Source: Sinorhizobium fredii NGR234 (GTDB taxonomy: Bacteria; Pseudomonadota; Alphaproteobacteria; Rhizobiales; Rhizobiaceae). Taken from it: DNA of 64,000 bases. The stretch's first letter is position 1. Every line of letters begins with the position of its first letter. The notes beneath the pieces are model-generated. The model was not told the DNA's origin. It was given only the letters and a program-made list of their open reading frames with translations, and ran no database searches. The DNA lies in the NCBI RefSeq assembly GCF_000018545.1, contig NC_012587.1:744001-808000 (forward strand). The letters run 5' to 3'. Positions 36,099 to 46,678 of this stretch are shown here, in pieces. The position numbers were made by a program, and so were the translations under genes.

Positions 36099-36761
36099 TC
36101 ATATGCCGAACTGCAGGCTTTCAAGCGAAGGCAGGATCAGTGAGGGGCCATAGTCCCGGTATTCGTCCGGCATGTCGGCGCGGTTGATCCACACCGTGCG
36201 GAAGCCGAATTTGGTTGCGCCGGCAATGTCGAAACGGTTCGACGACTGGAACGAAACCGCATGCGGATAGAGCCGGTATTGCGTCGTCACCAGGTCGTAG
36301 ACGGCCGGTGCCGTCTTGAAGGTCCTGACCGTATCGACCGAGAAGACGTCGTCGATGATGATGTCGAGGGCGGCATTCTTGACGGCCGATGCAAGCATGG
36401 CCGGCGAACCGTTCGACAGGATGGCGATCCGGGCGCCGCGCTCCTTCAGCCCCTTGAGCACGGCCGGAACCTCCGGATAGCAATCAAGCGCCCAGTAGGC
36501 GTCGAGCAGCTGCTTCCTGAGCTTCGGGTCGGCGGACGGGAAGCGGGCAAAGGCGTAGTCCAGCGACTGCTCGGTCAATTGCCAGAAATCCGCATAGGCC
36601 CCCATCAGCGAGCGCACCCAGGAGTATTCGAGCTGCTTGGCGCGCCAGAGTTCGGAAAAAGCCTGGCCGTCCGGGCCGATCGCCTCGGCGTGGCGGCGCA
36701 CGGCCGCATGGACATCGAAAAGCGTGCCATAGGCATCGAAGACATAGGCCGCGTGGGACAT
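36099..36761 (-). CDS. 2-haloacid dehalogenase (HAD type II)
   Basis: The 220-aa product has the HAD motifs FDAYGTLFD (nucleophile Asp9), [17 protein letters not shown] (Lys) and [22 protein letters not shown], as in L-2-haloacid dehalogenases. It would hydrolyse 2-halo acids to hydroxy acids, although physiological substrates in rhizobia are unclear. It is the first gene of the operon with tam. Confidence 0.9.
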   Translation of the reverse strand: MSHAAYVFDAYGTLFDVHAAVRRHAEAIGPDGQAFSELWRAKQLEYSWVRSLMGAYADFWQLTEQSLDYAFARFPSADPKLRKQLLDAYWALDCYPEVPAVLKGLKERGARIAILSNGSPAMLASAVKNAALDIIIDDVFSVDTVRTFKTAPAVYDLVTTQYRLYPHAVSFQSSNRFDIAGATKFGFRTVWINRADMPDEYRDYGPSLILPSLESLQFGI

Positions 36762-36825
36762 CGAACTCTCCCGTCTTTATCATCGTCCTGGGCGCTTTCG
36801 ATCGGCAGCCTCAAGCGATGTTCTC

Positions 36826-36931
36826 CTGCATGTTTCCTTAAATCGGCGCCGGTTTACGGATAAAAACATGCAGCAATTCAAAGTGCCACAGCGACCTTTG
36901 GTGCGTCTTGCTAAGCCGGACGGCGCTGTAG
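36826..36931. repeat. RIME-like double-hairpin repeat, copy 4
   Basis: This copy has the same orientation as copy 3. Its second hairpin has diverged (GCGTCTTGCTAAGCCGGACGGCGCTGTAG) and pairs poorly. It lies upstream of the dehalogenase gene in a 259-bp gap that shows nothing else of note. Confidence 0.7.
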
Positions 36932-37020
36932 CGACGAAACGCGCCGCTTCGCCATTTGTTTTAGGGGATCATGTCAGATTTTTGTGCGCCGCACAATGAA
37001 ACGGTTGCCGCCGTCATCCC

Positions 37021-37572
37021 TCAGCCTTTCCAGACCTTCGTCGGAAACCGCAGCGCTTGTTTGGCGAGCCTGCCCTTGAGCCCGAGCGTTGCGTCGCAGA
37101 GGCCGACCACATGCCGGTTCGGCTTGGCCTCGGGGCGGAGTGCGTGCAAGGCTGCCGCCGCTTTTTCCGGTTCCATGTAGCGCGCCAGAATGCCGAGCGT
37201 CAGCGCCGTCGAGCGGCCGATGCCCCTCAGACAGTGGATCAGAAGCTGGGCGTCCTTCGGCAGCCCGTCGATGAAGGCGAAGGTCGACTCGACCGCCTCG
37301 GCGCGCGCCGCATCCGGCGCATCCGGGTCGGTCGTGTCGCCGAAATAAAGTTCCAGATGCCGCTCGGGCGGCAGGTCGATCATCGAAAGCAGGCGGGTTG
37401 CAGGCGCGCGGATCGAGACGAGATGCGTCGGCGCCCAATCGGCCCTGTTGTGCCGGGCCTCCGTCTGCGAGCTCACGATCACCCGCACCGGCCAGCCGCT
37501 CGGATGCGCCGGATTGGCGCCGAGAACGGGCCGGTAGAGTTCGCTTTCCGTGACCTCGGCCGCAAGCGCCAT
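37021..37572 (-). CDS. Tyrosine/dual-specificity phosphatase-like protein
   Basis: The start at ATG 37572 follows GGGAGG; a GTG start ten codons upstream is possible. The 183-aa product has the phosphatase loop HCLRGIGRS (Cys and Arg) and an upstream Asp region, DTTDPDAPD. It is a small cysteine-based phosphatase, like many rhizobial proteins of this size. The substrate is unknown. Confidence 0.85.
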   Translation of the reverse strand: MALAAEVTESELYRPVLGANPAHPSGWPVRVIVSSQTEARHNRADWAPTHLVSIRAPATRLLSMIDLPPERHLELYFGDTTDPDAPDAARAEAVESTFAFIDGLPKDAQLLIHCLRGIGRSTALTLGILARYMEPEKAAAALHALRPEAKPNRHVVGLCDATLGLKGRLAKQALRFPTKVWKG

Positions 37573-37675
37573 GACGGAACCTCCCTGATTCGTCTTGCTC
37601 ACGATGAGGATAACAGTGCGTCGGCAGGATCGAAATCCCGGATCGGAAATCGGATGCCAGGACGTGAAGGGGTTT

Positions 37676-37725
37676 GCCCCTCACCCTAGCCCTCTCCCCG
37701 TAAAAACGGGGAGAGGGGAGCAGCG
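37676..37725. repeat. Left part of composite repeat split by the IS481 element
   Basis: GCCCCTCACCCTAGCCCTCT opens the unit, followed by an inverted CTCCCCG/CGGGGAG hairpin. It corresponds to the first two hairpins of the intact copy at 18707-18834; the remaining part resumes after the IS at 39051-39115. Confidence 0.7.
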
Positions 37726-39050
37726 TGTCCGAACCGGATAGATTGGTAACAGAACGGACCGTTTACATAGGTGACAGTTCTCTAGATGCCGGGAGGACCG
37801 GCGATGGTTTGGAGAGAGACTGGCATCATGGAGGAGCGGCTGAAGTTTGTTGCGGCATGTTTGTCCGGCGAGGAGACGATGGCTGGGCTTTGCGCGCTCT
37901 ACGGGATATCGCGCAAGACGGGCTATAAATGGCTGAGACGCTTTCAGCTGCGCGGTCCTGCGGGGCTGGAGGATCTGCCGCGAGCACCACTTAACCACGG
38001 GCGGGCGACGGCGGCAGAGCTGGTGGAGCGGATCGTGGCGGAGAAGGAAGCGCATCCGCTATGGGGTCCGAAGAAGATCGTTGCGCGGCTGGCGCGACAG
38101 GACCCGGCGACGGCTTGGCCGTCGGCTTCAACGGCGGGAGCGATCCTTAATCGGCACGGGCTGGTCGGGCGGCGGCGCGCCCGGTGGAAGGGGGCCGGCA
38201 ACGGCCCTTGGCCGGAGCCGGCGATGCCAAATGCGGTATGGACGGGCGACCACAAAGGCTGGTTCACGACCCGCGACGGCTGGCGCTGCGAACCGCTGAC
38301 GGTGATGGATGTCAAAAGCCGTTATCTGCTGGCGCTGGAGGCGACCGGCTCGACCGGTGACGAAGAGGCCTGGCCGGTGTTCGAGCGGCTGTTTGACGAG
38401 CATGGCCTGCCCGACCGCATCAGGACCGACAACGGTCCGCCCTTCGCGGCGGCCGGTGTCACCGGACTGACGCCGCTATCCCTACGCTTCGTGCGGCTGG
38501 GGATTACGCTGGAGCGCATTGCGCCAGGTAAGCCGCAGCAAAACGGAAAGCACGAGCGCTTCCATCTGACCATGCTGCCGCTGGCAAAAGCGCCGGCAGC
38601 CGACCGGGCCGCGCAGGCCGAAGCCTTCGAAGCGTTTCGGCGTGAGTACAATGAGGAGCGACCGCACGAGACGCTCGGCATGGACACGCCGGCCGAGCAC
38701 TACCGGGTCTCGACGCGCAAAATGCCGGTCAGCCCTCCCGAACCCGATTATCCGGCCGAGGCCGCGGTGCGCAAGGTGCGCCACAACGGCGCCGTCAAAT
38801 GGCAGGGCGCGGAGATTTACGTCTCGGCCACGCTGGTCGGAGAGGTGGTCGCCATTGAGGAGACGGAGAGCGGCGAATGGGCGATGCGCTTCTACGCCCA
38901 TCGCCTCGGCTTTATCGACGAGAAACGCGGCAGGCTCGTCCGCAAAACCGTCTTGCAACCCCGACCAGCCGTCGGTCTTGCGGACGAGCTACGGGAAGAA
39001 CTGTAACCCATGTATCCGGTTCAATGTGTTACCCACCTATCGGCTGGACA
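37726..39050 (+). mobile_element. IS481-family insertion sequence
   Basis: The element is 1325 bp. Its ends are related inverted repeats: TGTCCGAACCGGATAG at the left, and TGTCCAGCCGATAG read inward from the right, both followed by GGTAACA-type sequence. It carries one transposase gene. I see no convincing target duplication (flanks AGCG and AAAC). It is inserted in a GC-rich composite repeat. Confidence 0.85.
37804..39006 (+). CDS. IS481-family transposase
   Basis: I start at ATG 37804; the frame opens six codons earlier at 37786 and a later ATG lies at 37828. The 400-aa product has an N-terminal helix-turn-helix (MAGLCALYGISRKTGYKWLRRF) and an rve integrase core with the DDE triad: WTGDHKGWF, RTDNGPPF and the Glu in NGKHERFH. 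The length and order fit IS481. The frame is intact, so the element may be active. Confidence 0.9.
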   Translation: MVWRETGIMEERLKFVAACLSGEETMAGLCALYGISRKTGYKWLRRFQLRGPAGLEDLPRAPLNHGRATAAELVERIVAEKEAHPLWGPKKIVARLARQDPATAWPSASTAGAILNRHGLVGRRRARWKGAGNGPWPEPAMPNAVWTGDHKGWFTTRDGWRCEPLTVMDVKSRYLLALEATGSTGDEEAWPVFERLFDEHGLPDRIRTDNGPPFAAAGVTGLTPLSLRFVRLGITLERIAPGKPQQNGKHERFHLTMLPLAKAPAADRAAQAEAFEAFRREYNEERPHETLGMDTPAEHYRVSTRKMPVSPPEPDYPAEAAVRKVRHNGAVKWQGAEIYVSATLVGEVVAIEETESGEWAMRFYAHRLGFIDEKRGRLVRKTVLQPRPAVGLADELREEL

Positions 39051-39115
39051 AAACGGCGCGGCAAGTCCCTTCGCCCCGCTCGCGGGGAGAAGGTGCCGGC
39101 AGGCGGATGAGGGGC
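39051..39115. repeat. Right part of composite repeat split by the IS481 element
   Basis: CGGCGCGGCAAGTCCCTTCG is followed by a CCCCGC/GCGGGG hairpin and GGATGAGGGGC, matching the second half of the intact copy at 18707-18834. Confidence 0.7.
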
Positions 39116-39136
39116 ATTTTCCGCCGTCTCGCCGCG

Positions 39137-40177
39137 TCAAAACCGCGTAATCACGCTGATGCCGAGGTCGGTCGCGCGGTCCATCGTCACCAGCGCCGGT
39201 ACGGCCTCTTCGAGCGAAATTTCCCGGCCGATCAGCCGCTTCGGGTCGAGTTTGCCGGTGCTGATCATCGCCAGCATCGCGTCGTAGCGCCAGGCCTGCA
39301 TGCCGTGGCTGCCGTAGATTTCGAGTTCGTGGCCGATCACCTGGGCCATCGGGATCTGAGGCGTCGCGTGTTCCGCCAGCATCAGGCCGACCTGGACGTG
39401 GCGGCCGCGGCGACGCAGGTTCTTGATCGAGTTAAAGCAGGTGACGGGCGAGCCGAGCGCATCGATCGAGACATGCGCGCCGCCTCGGGTGATCTCCCGG
39501 ACAGCGCCGGCGACGTCATCCGTCTCGCGTGCGTTGATTGCGGCGACCGCGCCGAGCGTCCGCGCATAGGCGAGCTTGTCCTCGGCAATGTCGATGGCGA
39601 TCGGATTGGCGCCGAGCGCCGCGGCGATCATGATCGCCGACAACCCCACGCCGCCGCAGCCGTGCACCGCCACCCATTCGCCACCCTGGACGCGGGCCTG
39701 GTCGGCGATCGCCCGGAAGGAGGTGGCGAAGCGGCAGCCGAGACTGGCGGCCGTGGCGAAGTCGATGCTTTCCGGCAGGTGCACGAGGTTCTGGTCGGCG
39801 AAGTCGAGTGCGACATATTCGGCAAAGGAGCCCCAATGGGTGAAGCCAGGCTGGAACTGCGCCTCGCAGACTTGGCTGTTGCCGGAGCGGCATTCGCCGC
39901 AGCGGCCGCAGCCGGAAACGAAGGGAACCGTCACCCGGTCGCCGACCTGGTAGCGCACGACGCCGCGCCCGGCGGCGGCGATCGTTCCCGCCAGTTCGTG
40001 GCCCGGCACATGCGGCAGGCGGATGTCCGGGTCGTGCCCCATCCAGCCGTGCCAGTCGCTGCGGCAGAGCCCGGTCGCCTCGACCTTGATGACGACGCCG
40101 CTTTCGCTTGGACTCGGATCGGGCAGCACCCGGATTTCCGGCGTTTTCTCGAAGGCATCGTAATACATCGCTTTCAT
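39137..40177 (-). CDS. Zinc-dependent alcohol dehydrogenase
   Basis: The start at ATG 40177 has GGAGAAAAG upstream. The 346-aa medium-chain dehydrogenase has catalytic zinc residues in [10 protein letters not shown] and VPGHE, the four structural cysteines [15 protein letters not shown] and the cofactor-binding [20 protein letters not shown]. It oxidises alcohols or related substrates with NAD(P)+. It is a single gene. Confidence 0.92.
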   Translation of the reverse strand: MKAMYYDAFEKTPEIRVLPDPSPSESGVVIKVEATGLCRSDWHGWMGHDPDIRLPHVPGHELAGTIAAAGRGVVRYQVGDRVTVPFVSGCGRCGECRSGNSQVCEAQFQPGFTHWGSFAEYVALDFADQNLVHLPESIDFATAASLGCRFATSFRAIADQARVQGGEWVAVHGCGGVGLSAIMIAAALGANPIAIDIAEDKLAYARTLGAVAAINARETDDVAGAVREITRGGAHVSIDALGSPVTCFNSIKNLRRRGRHVQVGLMLAEHATPQIPMAQVIGHELEIYGSHGMQAWRYDAMLAMISTGKLDPKRLIGREISLEEAVPALVTMDRATDLGISVITRF

Positions 40178-40300
40178 CGGCGCTTTTCTCCATTGTGTGA
40201 GCCGGACTGTGCCGCATGACCGTGTTTGGCGGCCGCCGCGCTTTCCTCTGACCCTGCGGCAATTCGGCTTGATCACCCAGACTATGCAAAATGTGTGGGA

Positions 40301-41506
40301 TTATCGAATCGCCTCGATTGGTAACATATCGCTTCGGGTCGCCACTTCCGCCAGAACGAGCGCGCTGACGCCGGCGGCAAAGATACCCACGGACAGGTTC
40401 ACGGCCGTGCCGTCATAGAAGCTGCCCATGCCGATCGCGAACAGGGTTGCGACGAGGCTCGATCCCGATGCGATCAAGGATGCGCCCAGGCCCGCCACCT
40501 GTCCGAGTGAGCGCATTGCCATGGCATTCAGATTGCCGAAGAGCACGCCGATGGCGAAGAATGCCACGAACACGAACATCATCAGAGCTGCAAGCGGCAG
40601 GCGACCGCCCCACAGCATGGATGTCACCGTCATCAGAAAACCTGTCGATGCCATTCCCATGAAGGCGGCACGTGCCATTGCGTCCATGCCGAACCGCTGG
40701 ACGAGCCGGGCATTGACGAATGACGCGAGCCCTATCCCTGTGGCCAGCACTGCAAAGTAGAAGGGAAAGGTTTCCTTGATTCCATAGGCGTCCAAGAACA
40801 GATCGGCAGCGGTGCTGAGATAGAGTAGCTGCGCCCCGAACACGATCCCTGTCGCAACGATCAGCGAAGCCACCCGGCGGTCTGACAGGATGCGCCGGCC
40901 GTTCAGGATCAGCAGGCCTGGCCGAAACGGGATGCGCCTCGTTGCGGGTAAGGTTTCCGGCTGCCGAACCACCAGCCACAGGCTGAGCAAGCCCGCAATT
41001 GCCAGATAGGCCCCAAAAACGCTGCGCCAGCCGCCGATGCCGATCAGGCCCTGTGCCAGGGCCGGTGCCAGCATCGGCACGAGAATGAAGAGGGTGAACA
41101 TCAACGACATGACGCGGGCCATCGCATCGCCCTCGAACTGGTCGCGGATCATGGCGCGCGTTGCGATTTTCGGGCCGGACACGCCGACGCCCTGAAGGAA
41201 CCGACCGAGGATCACCATTTCCAGCGACCCCGCCAGCATGGCGACGAGGGTCCCGGCCACATAGACACAGAGGCCCAGGAGAAGCGCCGTCTTCCGTCCG
41301 ATCGCGTCGGACAGTGGGCCCAGCAGCAACTCACCGAATGCCATGCCGAAGATGAAGAGGGATATGACGTGCTGCGTGGAAAGCGGCGGCGCAACCCCGA
41401 CCTCCGCACCGATCTCCCGCAACCCCGGCAACAGCGCATCGATGCTGAGCGAGGTCAGCGAGGTGAGAAGAGCGTAGAGGGCAATGCGTTCGCGAAAACT
41501 GATCAA
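40301..41506 (-). CDS. Bcr/CflA-type multidrug efflux transporter
   Basis: The 401-aa product has 12 predicted membrane segments and the Bcr/CflA features: ALLPGLREIGAEVG, FGELLLGPLSDAIGRK (motif A) and RFLQGVGVSGPKIATRAMIRD. It would export drugs such as chloramphenicol or bicyclomycin by proton antiport. The start is TTG at 41506, as no ATG lies before the upstream in-frame stop; the ribosome site is weak. Confidence 0.85.
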   Translation of the reverse strand: MISFRERIALYALLTSLTSLSIDALLPGLREIGAEVGVAPPLSTQHVISLFIFGMAFGELLLGPLSDAIGRKTALLLGLCVYVAGTLVAMLAGSLEMVILGRFLQGVGVSGPKIATRAMIRDQFEGDAMARVMSLMFTLFILVPMLAPALAQGLIGIGGWRSVFGAYLAIAGLLSLWLVVRQPETLPATRRIPFRPGLLILNGRRILSDRRVASLIVATGIVFGAQLLYLSTAADLFLDAYGIKETFPFYFAVLATGIGLASFVNARLVQRFGMDAMARAAFMGMASTGFLMTVTSMLWGGRLPLAALMMFVFVAFFAIGVLFGNLNAMAMRSLGQVAGLGASLIASGSSLVATLFAIGMGSFYDGTAVNLSVGIFAAGVSALVLAEVATRSDMLPIEAIR

Positions 41507-41683
41507 GGATGGGTGGGCCGGGTGAGAAACGAAAAGGGTGGCTCAACCTATATCGTGTGCCGCAAGAATCGATTGCAACTCCAGAATGGACGGCATGACA
41601 TTTTTTGATGTACCCATTCACCCCAGTGCTGCTTTTTCCGGCTAGATCGGAAGGGAAACGCAGCGAGACGAGAGGAGGCGCCA

Positions 41684-42565
41684 ATGGCTGTCGATACATC
41701 CCCGCGATCCCCGACCTGGACCTATGTCGACGGTGAATGGCTTTCCGGCAATCCGCCGCTGATCGGGCCGACCTCCCATGCGATGTGGCTCGGCTCGACG
41801 GTGTTCGACGGCGCCCGCTGGTTCGACGGCATCGCCCCGGACCTCGACCTCCATTGCCAGCGCGTCAATCGCTCGGCGCAAGCGCTCGGCCTGAAGCCGA
41901 CCATGGCGGCCGAGGAAATCGAGGCGCTGACCTTCGAGGGCGTCAAGAAATTCGACGGCAAGACGGCGCTCTATGTGAAGCCGATGTATTGGGGCGAACA
42001 TGGCTCCTGGAGCGTCGTGGCCGTCGACCCGGAATCGACCCGCTTTGCCCTCTGCCTGTTCGAGGCACCGATGGGCAACGCCCATGCCGGTTCGGCGCTG
42101 ACGCTGTCGCCCTTCCGCCGCCCGACGCTCGAATGCATGCCGACGGACGCCAAGGCCGGCTGCCTCTATCCCAACAATGCCCGCATCCTCCAGGAAGCGC
42201 GCTCGCGCGGCTTCGACAACGCGCTGGTGCGCGACATGCTCGGCAACATCGCCGAGACCGGCTCCTCCAACATCTTCATGGTCAGGGACGGCGTGGTCTT
42301 TACCCCGGCCGCCAACCGCACCTTCCTCGCCGGCATCACCCGCTCGCGTGTCATCGGCCTGTTGCGCGAGGCCGGATTCGAGGTGATCGAAGCGACCCTG
42401 ACGATGACCGACTTCGAGGCGGCCGACGAGATGTTCACCACCGGCAACTATTCGAAGGTCGTGCCGGTCACCCGCCTCGACGACCGCGACCTGCAGCCCG
42501 GCCCGATTTCGGCCAAGACACGCGATCTCTACATGGACTGGGCGCATTCGAGCGGCGACGTGTAG
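41684..42565 (+). CDS. Branched-chain amino acid aminotransferase-like protein (class IV)
   Basis: The 293-aa PLP enzyme has LGSTVFDGARWFDG, the Lys region TDAKAGCLYPNNARIL and ETGSSNIFMVRDG, as in class IV aminotransferases of the BCAT group. It would exchange amino groups between leucine, isoleucine or valine and 2-oxoglutarate. It differs from typical IlvE in its KAGCLYPNN segment, so a variant substrate range is possible. The ribosome site is GAGGAGG. Confidence 0.88.
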   Translation: MAVDTSPRSPTWTYVDGEWLSGNPPLIGPTSHAMWLGSTVFDGARWFDGIAPDLDLHCQRVNRSAQALGLKPTMAAEEIEALTFEGVKKFDGKTALYVKPMYWGEHGSWSVVAVDPESTRFALCLFEAPMGNAHAGSALTLSPFRRPTLECMPTDAKAGCLYPNNARILQEARSRGFDNALVRDMLGNIAETGSSNIFMVRDGVVFTPAANRTFLAGITRSRVIGLLREAGFEVIEATLTMTDFEAADEMFTTGNYSKVVPVTRLDDRDLQPGPISAKTRDLYMDWAHSSGDV

Positions 42566-42765
42566 GAGCAACCAAGCTGCACTATTCCGGCTGACAAGGG
42601 CGGTTCGTTTGGCTAGGTTGCATTCGCGGCCTGAGGCGGCCGGCAGCTCGCGCCGATAAGGCATGGCGAACGCCTCCATTGATCCTTGCTCACCGTTTCA
42701 ACAGTCGGGCGAAGGCGTTGGTAATGCGGGCGCTGACGAAGACTTCGCCGTGACGAGGAACGGAC

Positions 42766-43314
42766 ATGCGCGATTATCGCGATGCGAAGGCCATGGCGAA
42801 GGCCCTGCGGGAGGCTCTCGCCGACAATCAAGTGACAATCACCCACAGCGAGGCGCTCGAGATCGTCGCCCGGCAGTTCGGGCTCAGCACCTGGAACATC
42901 CTGTCGGCAAAAATCGAAGCGGCGGGAGCCGATCAAGACAATGCGGGGATCGCGTTCGAGCAGGCCGTACCGATCGTTCGCATCTTCGACGTGGCTAAGG
43001 CACACGAATTCTATCTCGGTTTCCTCGGGTTTACCGTCGACTGGGAACACCGCTACGGCAACGATTTTCCGCTTTTTACGCAGGTCTCGCGAAGCGGACT
43101 GAAGCTGCATCTTTCCGAGCATGCTGGAGATGCGACGCCCGGCGGCAACATGTGCGTCTACATGCGGGGCATCCGTGCGCTTCACAAGGAGCTCCTCGCG
43201 AAGAACTATCGCTACATGAAGCCCGGCCTCGAGGACGAAGGAACGCGGCTCGAACTGACGGTGATCGACCCCTTCAACAACCGCATCCGCTTCATGGAAC
43301 TCAAGGAACGATAG
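42766..43314 (+). CDS. Glyoxalase-superfamily protein (bleomycin-resistance-like)
   Basis: The 182-aa product has an N-terminal helical part of about 60 residues (DAKAMAKALREALADNQVTI, FGLSTWNIL) followed by a VOC fold (PIVRIFDVAKAHEFYLGFLGF, FNNRIRFMEL). This arrangement is common in the glyoxalase superfamily annotated beside bleomycin resistance proteins. Function is unknown. Confidence 0.8.
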   Translation: MRDYRDAKAMAKALREALADNQVTITHSEALEIVARQFGLSTWNILSAKIEAAGADQDNAGIAFEQAVPIVRIFDVAKAHEFYLGFLGFTVDWEHRYGNDFPLFTQVSRSGLKLHLSEHAGDATPGGNMCVYMRGIRALHKELLAKNYRYMKPGLEDEGTRLELTVIDPFNNRIRFMELKER

Positions 43315-43377
43315 GTCTGCCTCTTCGTGGCGCGCGCCGCTCGGGCTGGCGCACGCCTACCACCGGCGAGCGAAACC

Positions 43378-43788
43378 TCAAGTCTCCACAGGACGGACGA
43401 CGACATCGGCGGACGAGCGCGTCGTCGGTCCATGATGGACCGCTTCGACATTGTTGCCGTCGGGATCGAGGAGAAAGGCGGCGTAGTAGCCCGGATGATA
43501 GGGACGCTCGCCGGGTGCGCCGTTGTCTGTGCCGCCATTGGCCAAGCCCGCCTCGTGGAAGCGGTGGACTGCATCCCGATCGGCGGCCTGGAAGGCGAGA
43601 TGGACGCGGGTGCGGTAATCATCGGCCTTGTCGACGAAAAACTCGTCGAACGCAAAAAATCGGTCGGTCTCGTAGGTCGGCCGATGGCCAAGCGCGCCAA
43701 GCACCGCCTGATAGAAGCGCTTGCTGACACCGAGATCCTCGACGCGCAGGTGCACGTGGTCGATGAGACGTCCTTGGTGGAATTCCAT
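43378..43788 (-). CDS. VOC family protein
   Basis: The start at ATG 43788 has GGAGAAAAG upstream, inside a longer open frame. The 136-aa product is a single VOC domain: IDHVHLRVEDLGVSKRFYQ, FQAADRDAVHRFHEAGL and AAFLLDPDGNNVEAVHHG. It is a metal-binding glyoxalase-like enzyme of unknown substrate. It is convergent with the preceding glyoxalase-like gene. Confidence 0.88.
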   Translation of the reverse strand: MEFHQGRLIDHVHLRVEDLGVSKRFYQAVLGALGHRPTYETDRFFAFDEFFVDKADDYRTRVHLAFQAADRDAVHRFHEAGLANGGTDNGAPGERPYHPGYYAAFLLDPDGNNVEAVHHGPTTRSSADVVVRPVET

Positions 43789-44024
43789 TGCTTTTCTCCA
43801 CAGCAGCCGGCGCCGGCAACTTGCGCCCAATCCTAAACGAAGAGGCGGCAAGAAAGTTGCGCTCGCAACCGGGGCAGGGGGGGATCGCGGCGGGCGCAAT
43901 GAAAGTATTTTGCGTGGCTTAGGGAAATTTTGGCACCGCATCGGTTGCCTCCCGCCAAGGCGGTGCCTATGTTCCCGCTCACAGATTTCCGTGACGAAAT
44001 CCAATGCCAAGAGGAGATGCCACA

Positions 44025-44627
44025 ATGGCTTTCGAATTGCCGAACCTTCCCTATGACTACGATGCGCTGGCGCCTTACATGTCGCGCGAGACGCTCGAAT
44101 ACCATCACGACAAGCATCACCTCGCCTATGTGACGAACGGCAACAAGCTCGCCGAGGAAGCCGGCCTCTCCAATCTTTCGGTGGAGGAAATCGTCAAGAA
44201 GTCCTACGGCACCAACCAGCCGCTCTTCAACAATGCCGGCCAGCACTACAACCACATCCACTTCTGGAAGTGGTTGAAGAAGGGCGGCGGCGGCACCAGC
44301 CTGCCGGGCAAGCTCGACGCGGCCATCAAGTCCGACCTCGGCGGCTACGACAAGTTCCGCACGGATTTCATCGCCGCCGGCACCGGCCAGTTCGGCTCCG
44401 GTTGGGCCTGGCTGTCGGTCAAGAACGGCAAGCTCGAAATCTCCAAGACCCCGAACGGCGAAAACCCGCTGGTGCACGGCGCCTCGCCGATCCTCGGCGT
44501 CGACGTCTGGGAGCATTCCTACTACATCGACTACCGCAACGCCCGGCCGAAGTACCTCGAGGCTTTCGTCGACAATCTCATCAACTGGGACTACGTCCTC
44601 GAAATGTACGAGGCGGCGGTGAAGTAA
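44025..44627 (+). CDS. sodB: Fe/Mn superoxide dismutase
   Basis: The start at ATG 44025 follows GAGGAG. The 200-aa product has all metal ligands: His in EYHHDKHH, His in GQHYNHIHFW, and Asp and His in DVWEHSYYIDY. It also has the family marker TGQFGSGWAWL. It removes superoxide in the cytoplasm. It is a single gene with its own terminator. Confidence 0.95.
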   Translation: MAFELPNLPYDYDALAPYMSRETLEYHHDKHHLAYVTNGNKLAEEAGLSNLSVEEIVKKSYGTNQPLFNNAGQHYNHIHFWKWLKKGGGGTSLPGKLDAAIKSDLGGYDKFRTDFIAAGTGQFGSGWAWLSVKNGKLEISKTPNGENPLVHGASPILGVDVWEHSYYIDYRNARPKYLEAFVDNLINWDYVLEMYEAAVK

Positions 44628-44657
44628 CCGTTTGGTTGCTTAAAGCACACGAACCGG

Positions 44658-44683
44658 CCCGGCGCTTGCGCCGGGTCTTTTTG
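44658..44683 (+). terminator. Rho-independent terminator of sodB
   Basis: CCCGGCG-CTTG-CGCCGGG is followed by TCTTTTTG, 30 bp past the sodB stop. It is a canonical terminator. Confidence 0.9.
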
Positions 44684-44708
44684 TTTCGATGGGACGGAGC
44701 GTCCGCCG

Positions 44709-44760
44709 CGAGTCCCTTCGCCCCGCCTGCGGGGAGAAGGTGGCCTGCAGGCCGGATGAG
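44709..44760. repeat. Composite-repeat end interrupted by the IS110 element
   Basis: CGAGTCCCTTCGCCCCGCCT is followed by GCGGGGAGAAGGTGG and GGCCGGATGAG. The GGGGC tail normally following GGATGA is found only after the IS, at 45815-45822 (TGAGGGGC). Confidence 0.65.
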
Positions 44761-45814
<1,054 letters not shown>

Positions 45815-45838
45815 TGAGGGGCGACGGGCTCTCGGCCG

Positions 45839-45876
45839 CCGTCACGGAGCGCAGGCGCGCCTGCGCTCCGTGACGG
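45839..45876. repeat. Perfect 38-bp palindrome
   Basis: CCGTCACGGAGCGCAGGCG and its exact reverse complement abut without a spacer. It is 40 bp past the stop of the convergent WYL regulator gene, on its 3' side, and may act as a terminator or transcript stabiliser. It lacks a T tract. Confidence 0.75.
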
Positions 45877-45916
45877 AAACACAATCGCTGATTCGCGACA
45901 CACAAGGGGCGATCAA

Positions 45917-46630
45917 TTACGAATCCCTCGCCTCGAGCGCCCGCCCGGCATTCTTCCTCCATCCTGCCATCCACAACTGCCTGAGCTTCTCGCCCTCTCC
46001 ACGGAAGTGTGCCCCGACCGGCTCGCAGTGCTCCACCCGGTCGGCGCGGAAGTTGCGGATGTCCTGGCGCAATTCGCACCAGGCCACCATCATCGCATGT
46101 TCCGAATAGTAGATCAGCGCCAGCGGCTGCACGGTGCGTTCCGTCGCCCGGCCGAGTTCGTCGCGATAGTCGAGCGCCAGCTTTTGTTCGTCGCGGATCG
46201 CGCGGCGGATCATGGCGAGGTCGACTGCCGGCGGCGGGGCGGCGATCGTGCCCCAGGCGTGCAGTGCCTGCGACTGGAAAACCAGGCGCAGCGGCTCCGG
46301 AACCGCGCCGGTGATCTTCCGGTTGACCCGCTGGGCCGCGGTCTTCAATTCCTCGTCGCCGGTGCGCGCCAGCAGCGCCAGCGCCAGCACGATCGCTTCC
46401 GTCTCTTCGATCGAGAACATCAGCGGCGGCAGATCGAAGCCGGGCCTCAGGATATAGCCAAGGCCGCGCTCGCCCTCGATCGGCACGCGCATCGCCTGCA
46501 GGGCGACGATGTCGCGATAGATCGAACGCGGCGTCACCTCGAGTTTCTCCCCGATCTCGGCGGCGGTGATCGGCTGCCGGGCGAGCCGCAATATCTGGAT
46601 GATCTCGAATAGCCGCGCCGCCTTGCGCAT
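45917..46630 (-). CDS. WYL-domain transcription regulator (YafY-like)
   Basis: The start at ATG 46630 has GGAG upstream. The 237-aa product has an N-terminal HTH_11 helix-turn-helix (ITAAEIGEKLEVTPRSIYRDIVALQ) and a WYL domain (LDYRDELGRATERTVQPLALIYYSEHAMMVAWCELRQDIRNFRADRV). It is divergent from a LysE exporter gene, with a CTGACAG palindrome between them, so it probably controls both. Confidence 0.88.
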   Translation of the reverse strand: MRKAARLFEIIQILRLARQPITAAEIGEKLEVTPRSIYRDIVALQAMRVPIEGERGLGYILRPGFDLPPLMFSIEETEAIVLALALLARTGDEELKTAAQRVNRKITGAVPEPLRLVFQSQALHAWGTIAAPPPAVDLAMIRRAIRDEQKLALDYRDELGRATERTVQPLALIYYSEHAMMVAWCELRQDIRNFRADRVEHCEPVGAHFRGEGEKLRQLWMAGWRKNAGRALEARDS

Positions 46631-46660
46631 CGCAAAAACTCCATCCGAAGGGAAAGTCTC

Positions 46661-46678
46661 CTGACAGAACCCTGTCAG
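46661..46678. promoter_or_regulatory. Palindrome CTGACAG-AACC-CTGTCAG between regulator and exporter
   Basis: Seven-base arms around a four-base spacer lie 31 bp before the WYL gene and 87 bp before the lysE-type gene; a further GGACAG half-site follows at 46681-46686. It is a likely operator of the WYL regulator. Confidence 0.55.
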
